Assembly (NCBI GenBank): GCA_009772895.1
Contig: WOUP01000017.1
Span: 1-64,000, forward strand
From: Puniceicoccaceae bacterium 5H
GTDB taxonomy: Bacteria; Verrucomicrobiota; Verrucomicrobiia; Opitutales; Oceanipulchritudinaceae
DNA length: 64,000 bases
Direction: 5' to 3'
A program made the translations under genes and the position numbers. Within the stretch, counting starts at the first letter, position 1. The number at the start of each line of letters is the position of its first letter. Positions 43,744-53,627 of this stretch are shown piece by piece. A model generated the notes under the pieces. That model was not told the origin of the DNA. It did no database searches and was given only the letters and a program-made list of their open reading frames with translations.

Positions 43744-45672
43744 CTAGCGCGCGGCGACTTCCTGGTTGCGCATGGCGGCTTCGGCCTCGGCCTTTTCTTC
43801 CATCTTGCGGTGGTAGACGCGGAAGACTTCGCGGGCGACCGGGGCTGCGGTGGAGCCGCCGCCATAGTGGGTCTCGTCCGGCACGCCTTCGACCATCACG
43901 GCGATGGCGATTTGCGGATCGTCGGCGGGGGCAAAACCGACATACCAGGCGAGCGTGGTCGGTTTGCCGTCCTTGCGCACCTGCGCGGTGCCCGTCTTGC
44001 CGGCGGCGGGAAAGCCATCGAGGTTCGCGCGGCGAGCGGTGCCGGAGTTGCCGGCTTCGATCATGCCCTCATAGATGGCTTCCATGTCTTCCGGAGGCAG
44101 GTCGATCGCCTCGCCGCCGATGTCGTCTTCCGGACGGCCCTCCGGGTAGTGGAGCAGCGTGGGCTTGGTGTTGGTGCGCCCGCGTGCGACAGAGGTGACA
44201 AAGGTCGCCATCTGCAGCGGGGTGACGAGCAGGTAGCCCTGGCCGATGGACAGGTTGGCGGTGTCGCCCTCGAACCACGATTCGTAGAGGCGGTCCTCCT
44301 TCCATTTGGGGTCGGGCACGAGCATGCGGCTGGTCTCGCCGGGGATGTTGATGCCGGTGGGCGTGTTGAGGCCAAAGCGCTTGGCTTCCGCCGCGATGGC
44401 TTCGACGCCTGTATCGAGCCCGGCGTGGTAAAAGTAGACGTTGCAGGAGTCGCGAATGGCGTCGCTGAGGGACTCGTCGCCGTGGCCCGCGCGGTGCGCG
44501 CAGTGAAAGAGGCGGCGGCCGACGCGCAGATAGCCTGGGCAATTGAAAACGGTGTCGTGGTGGAGGGTGCCGTTGCGCAGCCCGGCCATCGAGGTGATGA
44601 GCTTGAAGGTCGAGGCTGGCGGGTAGAGGCCCTGAATGGCACGGTTGATCCAGCCGCCCTTTTCGCGGATCTCCTCGTCCACGGTGTAGCTGATAAAGGG
44701 CGTCAGGCGATTGAGGTCAAAGTTGGGCATCGAGGCCAGGGTCAGCACTTCACCGCTCTTCACGTCGAGTGCGACCACCGCCCCCGTCTTGTCGCCCATG
44801 GCGGATTCGGCGGCGCGCTGCATGTCGATATCAAGGCTCGTCACGAGGTCGTCGCCCTTGCGCGGCTGCACGTATTCGACGCGGTCGTACTGGAAGCCGC
44901 CCGGGTCGACGGTCCAGATTTCGGTGCCGGTTTCGCCCTGCAGGCGGTCGTTGAACTGCTTTTCGAGGCCCGTGCGGCCAATCCAGGCCGGTGCGCGGAA
45001 GGTCAGCAGGTCCCCACCCGGCAAGTCGCCGATCTCGAATTCCTCACTGCTGGAAACGTAGCCCAGGGTGTGGAACGCCGCCGACTCGTAAGGATAGTAG
45101 CGCGTGCTGCTGATCAGGATCTGGATAGGCGAGTCGATCGGGATCTGCTCGATCAGACGCGCGTATTCCTCGCCTGAGAGGTCCGTCATCAGCGGGAAGG
45201 GCAGCAGCAGGCTCTGGCTGAAGTGGCGCTCGATCTCCCGCGAGTCGACCTCGTCCTCGGTCCCGAGGATGACGTTGATGTCGTCCAGGTAGCGCTGCAC
45301 CACGTTTTGGCGCGCCACGAGATTGGTCTCCAGCCGGTCGAGGGTCTGGTAATGGGCGCGAGCCTCGCGCACGATGCGGATGTATTCCTCGCGGAACTCC
45401 TGGCGCAGGTCGTTGAGGTAGACAACGGCGGAAAAGAGCGGGCGATTGCCGACGAGCAGCTTGCCGTTGCGGTCATAGATGTTGCCGCGCGGGCCGGGCA
45501 GGATGATACGGCGATAGTTTTGCCGCTCCATGTGCTCCACATAGTCCTCCTTTTGGAAGAGCTGCTTCTGCGCGAGCCCGCCGACGAGGATGAGCATGCA
45601 CAGGGCAATGATCCCGTAGAGCAGGAACAAGCGCTTTACGTAAAAATCTGGCTCTGGCTGATTGACCGTCAT
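43744..45672 (-). CDS. mrdA: Penicillin-binding protein 2 (transpeptidase)
   Basis: A 642-residue class B PBP of the elongasome. An N-terminal membrane helix (about 13-33), pedestal domain (NRPLFSAVVYLND onward), then the transpeptidase: SxxK at Ser354-Lys357 (PPASTFKLI), SxN at 409-411 (DSCN) and a KTGTAQ motif near the C-terminal third. It forms peptide crosslinks for rod growth with RodA. It follows mreD by 118 nt on the same strand. Confidence 0.95.
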   Translation of the reverse strand: MTVNQPEPDFYVKRLFLLYGIIALCMLILVGGLAQKQLFQKEDYVEHMERQNYRRIILPGPRGNIYDRNGKLLVGNRPLFSAVVYLNDLRQEFREEYIRIVREARAHYQTLDRLETNLVARQNVVQRYLDDINVILGTEDEVDSREIERHFSQSLLLPFPLMTDLSGEEYARLIEQIPIDSPIQILISSTRYYPYESAAFHTLGYVSSSEEFEIGDLPGGDLLTFRAPAWIGRTGLEKQFNDRLQGETGTEIWTVDPGGFQYDRVEYVQPRKGDDLVTSLDIDMQRAAESAMGDKTGAVVALDVKSGEVLTLASMPNFDLNRLTPFISYTVDEEIREKGGWINRAIQGLYPPASTFKLITSMAGLRNGTLHHDTVFNCPGYLRVGRRLFHCAHRAGHGDESLSDAIRDSCNVYFYHAGLDTGVEAIAAEAKRFGLNTPTGINIPGETSRMLVPDPKWKEDRLYESWFEGDTANLSIGQGYLLVTPLQMATFVTSVARGRTNTKPTLLHYPEGRPEDDIGGEAIDLPPEDMEAIYEGMIEAGNSGTARRANLDGFPAAGKTGTAQVRKDGKPTTLAWYVGFAPADDPQIAIAVMVEGVPDETHYGGGSTAAPVAREVFRVYHRKMEEKAEAEAAMRNQEVAAR

Positions 45673-45790
45673 CGACCCCTTACCGCCTTAGACGCAAAAC
45701 CGGCGGTCCCGTTCAGCATCTGTGATACAGATTTTAACGCCTGTAGAAAAGCAGAATTGTGCTGCCTCTGGCTGTTAGGCGTGGCGGCGC

Positions 45791-46318
45791 TCAACCCCCG
45801 GGCTTTTCGTCGAAGGGATTCCAGCCGAGGGTGAGCAGCAGGCGGTGTTGCAGGCGGAACCACGGGGCGCTGAAGAGCCACATGAGGCTCATGGAGATGC
45901 CGCCTTCGATCAGGATGCGCTGCCAGTAAGCAAAGGTGTCGGCCTGGCCGCCAGCGAGCGCGACGGCGAGAAAGGTAAGCGTGAGCGCCTGCAGCAGCAC
46001 GGAAAAGAGGCGGATCTGCATGGGCGAATCGTATTGCACCACCCGGCGCGCGGTGCAGGAGATGCCCCAGGCGACCACGTAGATACTGAGCCACAGGTTG
46101 TGGGGGCCGCCGAGGTGGGCGTCGGCCAGGATGCCGAACAGAAACGTATAGGCGAGGCCCACGCGCTTGCCCAGGCTGACGCCGGCGAAGACGATCCAGA
46201 GCATGTCGAGGTGCACGGCCAACCCCCAGATGCTCAGGTAGTGGTTGATCTCCGTCACGATCTGCAGGCCCACCCAGTTCCAGATCACGAGGCTCAAGAC
46301 CTGGTAACGCTTCTTCAT
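45791..46318 (-). CDS. mreD: Rod shape-determining protein MreD
   Basis: The ATG at 46318 overlaps the mreC stop (ATGA). The 175-residue protein is highly hydrophobic, with about five membrane helices as in MreD. Sequence similarity in this family is low; the call rests on size, topology and position between mreC and mrdA. Confidence 0.85.
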   Translation of the reverse strand: MKKRYQVLSLVIWNWVGLQIVTEINHYLSIWGLAVHLDMLWIVFAGVSLGKRVGLAYTFLFGILADAHLGGPHNLWLSIYVVAWGISCTARRVVQYDSPMQIRLFSVLLQALTLTFLAVALAGGQADTFAYWQRILIEGGISMSLMWLFSAPWFRLQHRLLLTLGWNPFDEKPGG

Positions 46319-47187
46319 CGGGCCGGCGGCAGGGCGTCGATATCGGGTTCTTCGCTCGGCTTGAGCGGGATGAGCACGGCCACTTCCTGCACACTTTGCA
46401 GCTCGGGGTCGAGCTTCGCCAGGCCGCTTTGGAAGAGGCCGTCGGCGCCTGGTTCGAGCTGATAGACCCAGCCGATATGCAGACCGTCGGGAAAGACGCC
46501 GCCGAGACGCGAGCTGACGAGCTCCAGCGGTTCGGTGAGCGAGGCTTTTTTGTCGGCCGGCACGGTGGACACCTCGCCGGTGGGGGCGTGGAAGGAGGCG
46601 TTGAGGCCGCCCTGAAACTGCACGGGGCGGGGATCGCCGGCAAAGTGGGCGGCGACGCGAAATTCGCGGCTGGTGATCAGCTCGACCGCAGCGGTGTAGG
46701 TGTAGACTTCGCTGACGCGCCCCACTACGCCGTCGCGGAAGACCACGGCCTGCCCTTCGCGGATGCCGTGCACGGAGCCTTTGCGAATGATGATGCGCTG
46801 CCACCACGCATTCATGTCGCGGCGCACGACGCGGGCGACTTCGTAGCGGTGCTCGGGCAGGGGCGGCAGGTCGAGCAGCTCCTCGAGGCGCTGCAGCTCG
46901 GCCTCGGTGGCTTCGGCGGCCTGGTTGCGCAGGGAGTAGGCGGCGTTGAGGCGCGCGAGGTCGATATTGGCGCCGATCAGCTCGTTCTTGCTCTTCACGC
47001 GCGCGGCCCAGTAATCCTGCAGGTCGTGCAGATGGGAGGTGGCGTAATAGCTGGGCGCCTGAAACTCCCAGAAGGTGAGCCGCATGAACGCCTTGACGCC
47101 CAAAGGCAGCAGCCACCACACGGCGAGGAGCGCCGTCATCAAGGTCAGGGGGTGCCGGAGGATCAGGCTAGTGCGGTCGTTCGCCAC
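46315..47187 (-). CDS. mreC: Rod shape-determining protein MreC
   Basis: GTG at 47187. A 290-residue protein with one membrane helix near residues 15-32, a coiled coil (about 55-110) and the beta-rich periplasmic domain (IIIRKGSVHGIREGQAVVFR, GVVGRVSEVYTYTAAVELIT). MreC links MreB to PBP2. The 3' end overlaps mreD. Confidence 0.93.
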   Translation of the reverse strand: MANDRTSLILRHPLTLMTALLAVWWLLPLGVKAFMRLTFWEFQAPSYYATSHLHDLQDYWAARVKSKNELIGANIDLARLNAAYSLRNQAAEATEAELQRLEELLDLPPLPEHRYEVARVVRRDMNAWWQRIIIRKGSVHGIREGQAVVFRDGVVGRVSEVYTYTAAVELITSREFRVAAHFAGDPRPVQFQGGLNASFHAPTGEVSTVPADKKASLTEPLELVSSRLGGVFPDGLHIGWVYQLEPGADGLFQSGLAKLDPELQSVQEVAVLIPLKPSEEPDIDALPPAR

Positions 47188-47217
47188 GGAGTATCGGGGG
47201 CCGTCGTGAGCGGGAGG

Positions 47218-48237
47218 CTAGACCCGCAATTTCCCCATATCCCGTTGGTTCTCGAGCGAAATGCCCGTGCCCATGGCGACGGCACTGAGGGCATCTTCGG
47301 CGACGATCACGGGCAGGCCGGTGGCATCGCTCAGCAAGCGGTCCAGGTTGCGGATCATGGCGCCACCGCCGGCGAGCACGAAGCCGCGGTCGACGAGGTC
47401 GGCCGAAAGTTCCGGCGGGCAGCGCTCGAGGGCGTTGCGGACGAGTTCCACGACGGAGGAGATGGTATCCTCCAGCGCTTCGCGGATCTCCTCGGAAGAA
47501 ATATGCAGGGTCTTGGGCAGACCGGCCACGGAGTCGCGGCCCTTCACTTCGAGCGTCAACTCCTCATCCAGCGGCGCGGCGGACCCGATCTTGATCTTGA
47601 TCTCTTCTGCCGTGCGCTCACCGATCATGAGGTTGTAGGCGCGCTTCATGTAGTTGGTGATGGCCGCGTCCAGCTCGTCACCACCGACGCGGATGGAGCG
47701 GGTAAAGACGACGTCGCCGAGGGAGATGATGGCCACTTCGGTCGTGCCGCCACCGATATCGACGATCATGTTGGCGGTCGGTTCTTCGATCGGCAGGCCT
47801 ACGCCGATGGCGGCGGCCACGGGCTCGGGCAGGAGGATGACTTCGCGCGCGCCGGCATGGGTGGCACTTTCGCGCACGGCCCGGCGTTCGACTTCGGTAA
47901 TGCCGCTGGGCACCGCCACGACGACGCGGGGCGGGGCGAGGCGCACGTGGTTGCTGACCTTCTTGATGAAGTAGCGCAGCATCGCCTCCGTGATGTCGAA
48001 GTCGGCGATGACGCCGTCTTTCATCGGCCGGAGAGCCGTGATGCTCATGGGGGTGCGCCCGAGCATCTTCTTGGCCTCGTTACCGACGGCCCTGACCTCA
48101 CGGGTGTCGTTGTTGATGGCAACAACGGACGGTTCGCGCAGTACAATGCCTCTATCGCGCACATAGACCAAGGTATTGGCAGTACCTAGATCGATGCCGA
48201 TGTCATTGCTGAAAAATCCGAGGGCTCGACGAAACAT
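47218..48237 (-). CDS. mreB: Rod shape-determining actin homologue MreB
   Basis: The ATG at 48237 gives 339 residues with SNDIGIDLGTANTLVYVRDR, MSITALRPMKDGVIADFDIT, VDIGGGTTEVAIISLGDVVF, VGGDELDAAITNYMKR and VLAGGGAMIRNLDRLL. MreB filaments guide lateral wall synthesis. The ribosome site is weak (AGGG abuts the ATG), so an in-frame GTG at 48261 remains possible. It heads the mreB-mreC-mreD-mrdA series. Confidence 0.96.
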   Translation of the reverse strand: MFRRALGFFSNDIGIDLGTANTLVYVRDRGIVLREPSVVAINNDTREVRAVGNEAKKMLGRTPMSITALRPMKDGVIADFDITEAMLRYFIKKVSNHVRLAPPRVVVAVPSGITEVERRAVRESATHAGAREVILLPEPVAAAIGVGLPIEEPTANMIVDIGGGTTEVAIISLGDVVFTRSIRVGGDELDAAITNYMKRAYNLMIGERTAEEIKIKIGSAAPLDEELTLEVKGRDSVAGLPKTLHISSEEIREALEDTISSVVELVRNALERCPPELSADLVDRGFVLAGGGAMIRNLDRLLSDATGLPVIVAEDALSAVAMGTGISLENQRDMGKLRV

Positions 48238-48440
48238 CCCTAAAATAGAGCGCGCGTTCACGGCACCCGTAAAAGTGTTTGCGCCACATGGAAAACGGGA
48301 AGCCGCGAAAGTGCAACCCATAAAGAAACGGTAGAGGCTTCTCGGCCCCAGATTTTGTAAGCTAAACGGGATAAATGACCAAGGAAGCCCCGCTTGTGGG
48401 TTTGCCCTGAGCGTGGAACCGTACACTGTAAGGGCTGTTT

Positions 48441-50852
48441 ATGTTCATCGGCGCACACTTGTTTTTGGCGGCGGCGGAAGTCGGAGCTCAGGCGGCGGAG
48501 GCTGCCGCCCACGGCAACCACCTGATCGCGGACCTCGGTATCGTCTTGATCGGGGCCGCGGTGGCCGTGCTGGTGTGCCAGCGTTTCAAGTTGCCGGTCA
48601 TCTTCGGCTACCTGGCAGCGGGTGCGCTGCTGGGGCCCAATGTGTTCCAGCCGTCCTTCGTCTCGAGCATCGAGACGATCACGCAACTCAGCGAGTTGGG
48701 CGTGATCTTTCTGCTGTTCTTTATCGGGCTGGAGTTCGATCTGAAGCGGCTGAAGGCAATTCTGGGGCCGGCCCTGCTGGCGTTGATCGGGCAGACGATC
48801 GCGATGATCTACCTGGCCCAGCTCATCGCGGTGCCGCTGGGCTGGAACGGTACGGAGAGCCTCTTCTTCGGCAGTCTGCTCGCGATCAGCTCCTCCATGG
48901 TCACGATCAAGGTCCTGCGTGAGTTGGGCCGGATGCAGGCGGGGCACGCGCAGCTGGCGGTGGGCGTCTTGATCCTCGAGGATGTGCTGGCGGTGATGCT
49001 GCTGGTGATTCTGACCGGTGTGGCCGTAAGCCGTGAGTTCGACTGGGGCAGCGCGGGGCTGGTGATCTTCCTGATGGGGATCTTCGTCGTGTTGGTGTTT
49101 GTCATCGGGCGCCTGATCGCACCGCGACTGCTGGCGCGCCTGGGCAGTGACGACCGTTCGCGCGAGGCGGTGACGGTCGTCAGCGGGGGGCTGGTGCTGG
49201 GCTTGAGCGTGATGGCGCTGAAGGCGGATTTCTCGTCGGCGCTGGGAGCCTTTCTCGCCGGCGCGGTGCTTTCGCAAACCTCGGTGGCGCACCGGATCGA
49301 AGACATCAATCGCAGCCTGCACGATCTATTTGCGGCGATCTTTTTCGTCACCATCGGCATGCAGTTGCAGCCCGATCTGATCCTGCAGGACTGGTACCTC
49401 ATCCTGGTCATCTCGGCCCTGGTGATCGTGGGCAAGGTCGGCTCGGTGGCGGCCGGGCTCGCACTGGCCGGGCAACCGCCGCGCAGCTCCTTCCGCGGCG
49501 CGCTGGCCAAGGCCCAGATCGGGGAATTCAGCTTCATCATCGCCTCGCTGGGGCGCAGCCTGGAGGTGACGGACGAGCGCCTGACGAGCCTCGCCTTCGG
49601 CGTCGCCTTTGCCACGATCTTTGCTACGCCGCTGCTTTCGGAACGCTCGGGGCCGATCTACGACCGCCTGCAGCGCATCGTGCCGGGCCGGGTACGGGAG
49701 TGGGCTCGCTTTTACCGGGAGTTTCTCGACAACGTGCTGACTTCGCTCGGGCGCAACATGGTGCTGCGGCTGATCCAGCGCCCGCTGCTGCAGATCACGC
49801 TCTATTTCTTCCTGCAAAACGGGATCGTGGTGGGGGCCTACCTGGGCTCGAACGCCCTGCAGGCGCACGCGGCGCGATGGACGGACTACGCGATGCCGCT
49901 GGTCTGGGTCGCGGCGGCGGCGCTCAGTGCGCCGCTGGTGCTGGCGGTGGTGCGCAACCTCAACGCGATCGTCTTTATCCTGACGGATGCGATGTTTGCG
50001 GCCAACAGCCCGCGCCCGATCTTCCCCAAACACCTGCGGGTGTTTTTCAACAACCTGCTGCTCGGCATGGTCCTGTTTGTGACCGGCGCGATCTACCTCG
50101 CGACGGCCGCTCCCTTCCTGCCTCCGCTCTCGGTGCTGGTGCTGTTTCTGGCGATCCTCTTTGCGGCGGCGGTGCTGGGCTGGCGTCAGCTCATCCGCAT
50201 CAACAGCCAGATGGAATACTGGTTTATGGAGACGTTTTCGCTGCAGGTGCAGGACGCCGCCCGGGCCCGCCGGGAGCAGCTGATGAGCGACATCCGCAGC
50301 AAATATCCGTGGCCGGTGCAGGTGCAGGAACTCGTGCTGGCGGAGAACGCGCAGGCAGCCGGCAAGCGCGTGCGCGATCTCAACCTGCGGGCGGAAACGG
50401 GCGCGAGCATTGTGGCCCTCGGGCGTGACAGCCGTCAGGTGCTCGACCCGGGGGCGGATACGCCGCTCTTCCCGGGCGATCGCATCTTTCTGCTGGGTAC
50501 GAGCGAACAGTTGAGTGCCGCCGCCGCGCAGTTACAGGCTCCGGTGCCGGAAGGGCAGCAGTGGGGTGCGGAGAGTCAGGAATTTGCGATCGACTCGGTG
50601 CTGGTCAACGCCGGCAGCTACCTCGACGACAATACGCTGGCCGGCGCCAAGGTGCGGCAGCGTTTCGGCGTGACGGTGGTGGGCATCCAGCGTGGGGAAG
50701 AGCGCATTACCTCACCTCGCCCGGATGCGCGCATGCAGACGGGCGATATCGTCTACGTGGTGGGTTCGCCCAAGGCGCTGGCGGCATTCGTCAAGCGCTG
50801 CAATCAGGCGCCGACGGAGGAAAACAATGCGATCCTAGGAACGCTGTCCTGA
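48441..50852 (+). CDS. Kef-type cation:proton antiporter with RCK-C domains
   Basis: An 803-residue protein. The Na+/H+ exchanger domain (about 25-400, with PVIFGYLAAGALLGPNVFQP and LLFFIGLEFDLKRLK) is followed by further helices (about 430-590) and two RCK_C-like cytoplasmic domains (about 620-695 and 715-790, with GDRIFLLGTSEQL and GDIVYVVGSPKAL). Similar proteins exchange K+ or Na+ for H+ in pH and osmotic control. No RCK_N (nucleotide-binding) domain is evident. Its 3' end overlaps the convergent small gene by 18 nt. Confidence 0.88.
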   Translation: MFIGAHLFLAAAEVGAQAAEAAAHGNHLIADLGIVLIGAAVAVLVCQRFKLPVIFGYLAAGALLGPNVFQPSFVSSIETITQLSELGVIFLLFFIGLEFDLKRLKAILGPALLALIGQTIAMIYLAQLIAVPLGWNGTESLFFGSLLAISSSMVTIKVLRELGRMQAGHAQLAVGVLILEDVLAVMLLVILTGVAVSREFDWGSAGLVIFLMGIFVVLVFVIGRLIAPRLLARLGSDDRSREAVTVVSGGLVLGLSVMALKADFSSALGAFLAGAVLSQTSVAHRIEDINRSLHDLFAAIFFVTIGMQLQPDLILQDWYLILVISALVIVGKVGSVAAGLALAGQPPRSSFRGALAKAQIGEFSFIIASLGRSLEVTDERLTSLAFGVAFATIFATPLLSERSGPIYDRLQRIVPGRVREWARFYREFLDNVLTSLGRNMVLRLIQRPLLQITLYFFLQNGIVVGAYLGSNALQAHAARWTDYAMPLVWVAAAALSAPLVLAVVRNLNAIVFILTDAMFAANSPRPIFPKHLRVFFNNLLLGMVLFVTGAIYLATAAPFLPPLSVLVLFLAILFAAAVLGWRQLIRINSQMEYWFMETFSLQVQDAARARREQLMSDIRSKYPWPVQVQELVLAENAQAAGKRVRDLNLRAETGASIVALGRDSRQVLDPGADTPLFPGDRIFLLGTSEQLSAAAAQLQAPVPEGQQWGAESQEFAIDSVLVNAGSYLDDNTLAGAKVRQRFGVTVVGIQRGEERITSPRPDARMQTGDIVYVVGSPKALAAFVKRCNQAPTEENNAILGTLS

Positions 50853-51254
50853 TGCGCGCTTTTCGGGGACAGTGGTCTGTTGCTGGGTGCCTTCGAACAC
50901 TTCGCGGGCGATCAACATCAGCTTCTTGCCCGACATGCGAAAGCCGAAAGTCTCACGATACCAGTCGCCGCTCACAAACTTGTGGCGGTAGAACTCGATC
51001 ACGCCCTGAATATCGGATTGGCGATAAGCGTAGCCAGACTGCCGTACAACGTTCCTCTCTGCATGTAGCAATTGAGGGGACGCGGTGCGCAAAAGCCACG
51101 CCAAAACTTTGGTCCGCTTCATCAGGATGCGAGACAGGAGGTGTTGCTCATACTCCTGGGGCGAACACTGGTAATAGGCGCAGTAACGATCGGCGAAGGT
51201 GGGTGCCTCGCTTTCAAGCCGTTCTGAAAGTTTCTGGTGTTGGGGTCTTTGCAC
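50835..51254 (-). CDS. Hypothetical protein
   Basis: The GTG at 51254 gives 139 residues. The protein is basic and helical (QCSPQEYEQHLLSRILMKRT, DIQGVIEFYRHKFVSGDWYR) and resembles small proteins common in this phylum, though I cannot name a family. Its 3' end overlaps the antiporter stop by 18 nt. Confidence 0.65.
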   Translation of the reverse strand: MQRPQHQKLSERLESEAPTFADRYCAYYQCSPQEYEQHLLSRILMKRTKVLAWLLRTASPQLLHAERNVVRQSGYAYRQSDIQGVIEFYRHKFVSGDWYRETFGFRMSGKKLMLIAREVFEGTQQQTTVPEKRASGQRS

Positions 51255-51390
51255 TCTGTCAGGCTGGTTGAAAACCTCGTATCATAGGGAAATGTAAAAA
51301 CCAGAACTATTGTGACAACTAGAAAAACATACGTTTCAGACGTGTGTCATCCTTTAGGTAATTGTTTTTTTGAAACCAAGGGGTTTGCTT

Positions 51391-52608
51391 ATGCAATTCG
51401 GAGTGATCGGAGCAGGACTGGCCGGTGTGGCTGCAGCTATTAAAATTGCTGAAGTGGGTCATAAGGTAGTATTGATGGAGCGGGGGTATCAGTCGATGTC
51501 GTGGCTGCGCACTCGCGCGGAAATTGCGGTTGATCTGGTGCCCGCAGAGGAAACGGGGGAGGCGCTGGTGCAGGGGTTGCCGCGAGGTAGCCAGGAGATG
51601 TTGGGGCCTTGGCATCACTGGCCGGCTGCCTCCACGGTGGCGTGGTTGAAGCAGCAAGGCGTACGCCTGTCGCCCGCGGAAAAGGGGAGTAAGCCTTGGC
51701 AGGCAAGCTCGCGTGACGTCGTGACGGCGCTCGAAGGGCGCTTGGCGGAGCTGGGAGTAGTCGTGGAAACAGGGCGCCACGCGCTTGAAATGGGGACGCG
51801 CCCGGACGGCTATCAGGTGTGGTTTGAAGAAGGCGAGCCTCTGGTAGTCGAGGCGTTGGTGCTGGCGACGGGCACGGCCCAGAAGAAGGGCTTGGCCATG
51901 GCGGAGGCCCTCGGCCATGCCGTTACACCGCTCTGCCCGAGCCTGATGACGGTGAAGCTTCGGGATGCGCGTATCCGCAACCTGCAGGGCCAGCCGCCCG
52001 TGGAGGCGGAGGTGCGCTTTGCGGACAAGCCCGGTTTGCCGGCGGAGCGGGTGGAACGCGGTGACCTGGAGATCCTCGGCAACGGCCTGGGTGGTCCGGC
52101 GATCGCCAACCTCACGGCCTGGGCGGCTCCGACCCTGGCCGGGGCCAAGCATAAATTTCCTCTGGTGGTGAACTGGGTGCCGGACTGGGGCGGGCAGATT
52201 GCCCGGGAGCTGAGCCAACGGGCCGTTCATCATGCCAAGGCGGCGGTGATGGATGAGCCGCAGGCCGGTCTGCCGCCCAAGCTGTGGGCGCGGCTGGTCG
52301 AGGCCTCCAAAATGACTCGGCAGGACACCTGGGGCGGCGTGTCGAAACGCCAGTTGTCGACGCTGGTCGGCAATCTGACGCAAGGCCGTTTCCAGGCGAG
52401 CGGGCACGGGATGCACAAGCCCGAGTTTGCCTACGCCGGTGGAGTGGCGCGAGACGAGATCGACTTTCGCACGATGGAGAGCCGCCGTTGCCCGCGTCTC
52501 TACTTTGCGGGCGAAATGGTCGACTGCGATGGGGTGCTGGGCGGTTACAACGCGCTGCTGGCATTGACGCACGCCCAGTTGATCGCGGCGGGCGTGGCGA
52601 CAACCTAG
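51391..52608 (+). CDS. NAD(P)/FAD-dependent oxidoreductase, HI0933-like (divergent)
   Basis: ATG at 51391 with a good AAGGGG site; 405 residues. The N-terminal dinucleotide fold reads FGVIGAGLAGVAAAIKIAEV. The C-terminal end, YFAGEMVDCDGVLGGYNALL, and the middle WGGQIARELS and GGVSKRQL segments match the HI0933/BaiN family. The characteristic RKxxxSGxGRCNxTN loop after the first Rossmann motif is absent and replaced by a Trp/Leu segment (YQSMSWLRTRAEIAVDL). The substrate is unknown. Confidence 0.82.
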   Translation: MQFGVIGAGLAGVAAAIKIAEVGHKVVLMERGYQSMSWLRTRAEIAVDLVPAEETGEALVQGLPRGSQEMLGPWHHWPAASTVAWLKQQGVRLSPAEKGSKPWQASSRDVVTALEGRLAELGVVVETGRHALEMGTRPDGYQVWFEEGEPLVVEALVLATGTAQKKGLAMAEALGHAVTPLCPSLMTVKLRDARIRNLQGQPPVEAEVRFADKPGLPAERVERGDLEILGNGLGGPAIANLTAWAAPTLAGAKHKFPLVVNWVPDWGGQIARELSQRAVHHAKAAVMDEPQAGLPPKLWARLVEASKMTRQDTWGGVSKRQLSTLVGNLTQGRFQASGHGMHKPEFAYAGGVARDEIDFRTMESRRCPRLYFAGEMVDCDGVLGGYNALLALTHAQLIAAGVATT

Positions 52609-53081
52609 AAGGCTTCGACGTCGGCGTTGGCCTTTTTCTTGATCTCGTCGAACGGAATGTCGTTGTTCGTGCGCAGCAGGTAGACGGGCTCCTTGGTCTT
52701 CACCCACACTTGCTGTTCCTTGGTCAGACGAGCGGGGACGGATTCGCACGCTTCGGCGATGGTCTTGACGGGCATGCGTCGCCCCTTGGGCGTGGTGTTG
52801 AATTCATAGGCCGCACGGACCAGGCGCTCTTCGGCCGAGAGGGGCGTATCGTCTTCCGGGATCTGGACCACCCAGCCGGTAAAGTCCTTGCCCTCCAGTT
52901 CGCCGTTGGGGTCCGACACGATCATCACAAACTGCTTTTTCACGCGCTCCGTCGGCGGCTTCTCGGCGTCCATCAGCTTCATCTCTTCTTCGATGTCGCC
53001 AATGATCGAGTCGACTTGCCGGGCCTCGATTTCGTTACGCTGCAGGATGTGTTTGACCAGTTCCAGGTCTACTTTCGCCAT
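52605..53081 (-). CDS. Hypothetical cytoplasmic protein
   Basis: A 158-residue charged protein (MAKVDLELVKHILQRNEIEA, FVMIVSDPNGELEGKDFTGW). No family recognised. It overlaps the flavoprotein stop by 4 nt and precedes nothing else on its strand. The IscA-like gene lies upstream on the same strand (115-nt gap). Confidence 0.7.
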   Translation of the reverse strand: MAKVDLELVKHILQRNEIEARQVDSIIGDIEEEMKLMDAEKPPTERVKKQFVMIVSDPNGELEGKDFTGWVVQIPEDDTPLSAEERLVRAAYEFNTTPKGRRMPVKTIAEACESVPARLTKEQQVWVKTKEPVYLLRTNNDIPFDEIKKKANADVEAF

Positions 53082-53196
53082 AAGTCCAGTTTCGCGGGTC
53101 TCGGAGCTTCAGAAAAGCAAAATCGCTCCACACGGCCTTTGCTTCTGAAAAGGTGCAGGTTGCAGTGGATCGTATTAGTAGGATTTGCAGAATGCC

Positions 53197-53511
53197 TCAG
53201 CTGAAGGATCGACCGCAACCGCAGGTGCTTTCTGCATTGGGGTTTTGGATGGAAAAGCCTTTGCCCATCAGGCCGTCGTCGAAATCGACGGTGGAGCCTG
53301 CGAGGCGTTCGAGGCTCTTGCGCTCGACGTAAATGGTGACGCCCTCGGAGGTTACGGATTCATCCTTGTCGGTCGCTTCGGCCATGGACATGCCATATTC
53401 AAAGCCCGAACAGCCGCCGGAGGTGATGAAGAGCCGCAGGGACTCGCCGGGGTTGGCCTGGGTCTGCAGCTCGCGCACTTTGGCGGCCGCACGCGTCGTT
53501 AAGGTGATCAT
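53197..53511 (-). CDS. A-type iron-sulfur carrier (IscA/ErpA-like)
   Basis: A 104-residue HesB-like protein with the three conserved cysteines: one in TSGGCSGFEYG and two in STCGCGRSF at the C terminus. These proteins deliver Fe-S clusters or iron to apoproteins. No isc or suf genes adjoin it. Divergent from the kinase gene (116-nt gap). Confidence 0.94.
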   Translation of the reverse strand: MITLTTRAAAKVRELQTQANPGESLRLFITSGGCSGFEYGMSMAEATDKDESVTSEGVTIYVERKSLERLAGSTVDFDDGLMGKGFSIQNPNAESTCGCGRSFS

Positions 53512-53627
53512 GCCCCTAATAAACGCGGATCGGGGCGAGCTGTCAATCGGCTTACACCCAGGCTTGCAGCAAGTACTGTGCTAAGGCGCGAATTGTCGCT
53601 TGCCTCTCGGCGGAGGGTTCTATCACA

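Noticed and set aside
42045-43865. 606-residue frame on the minus strand
   Set aside because: Antisense to ubiB; composition is a shadow pattern.
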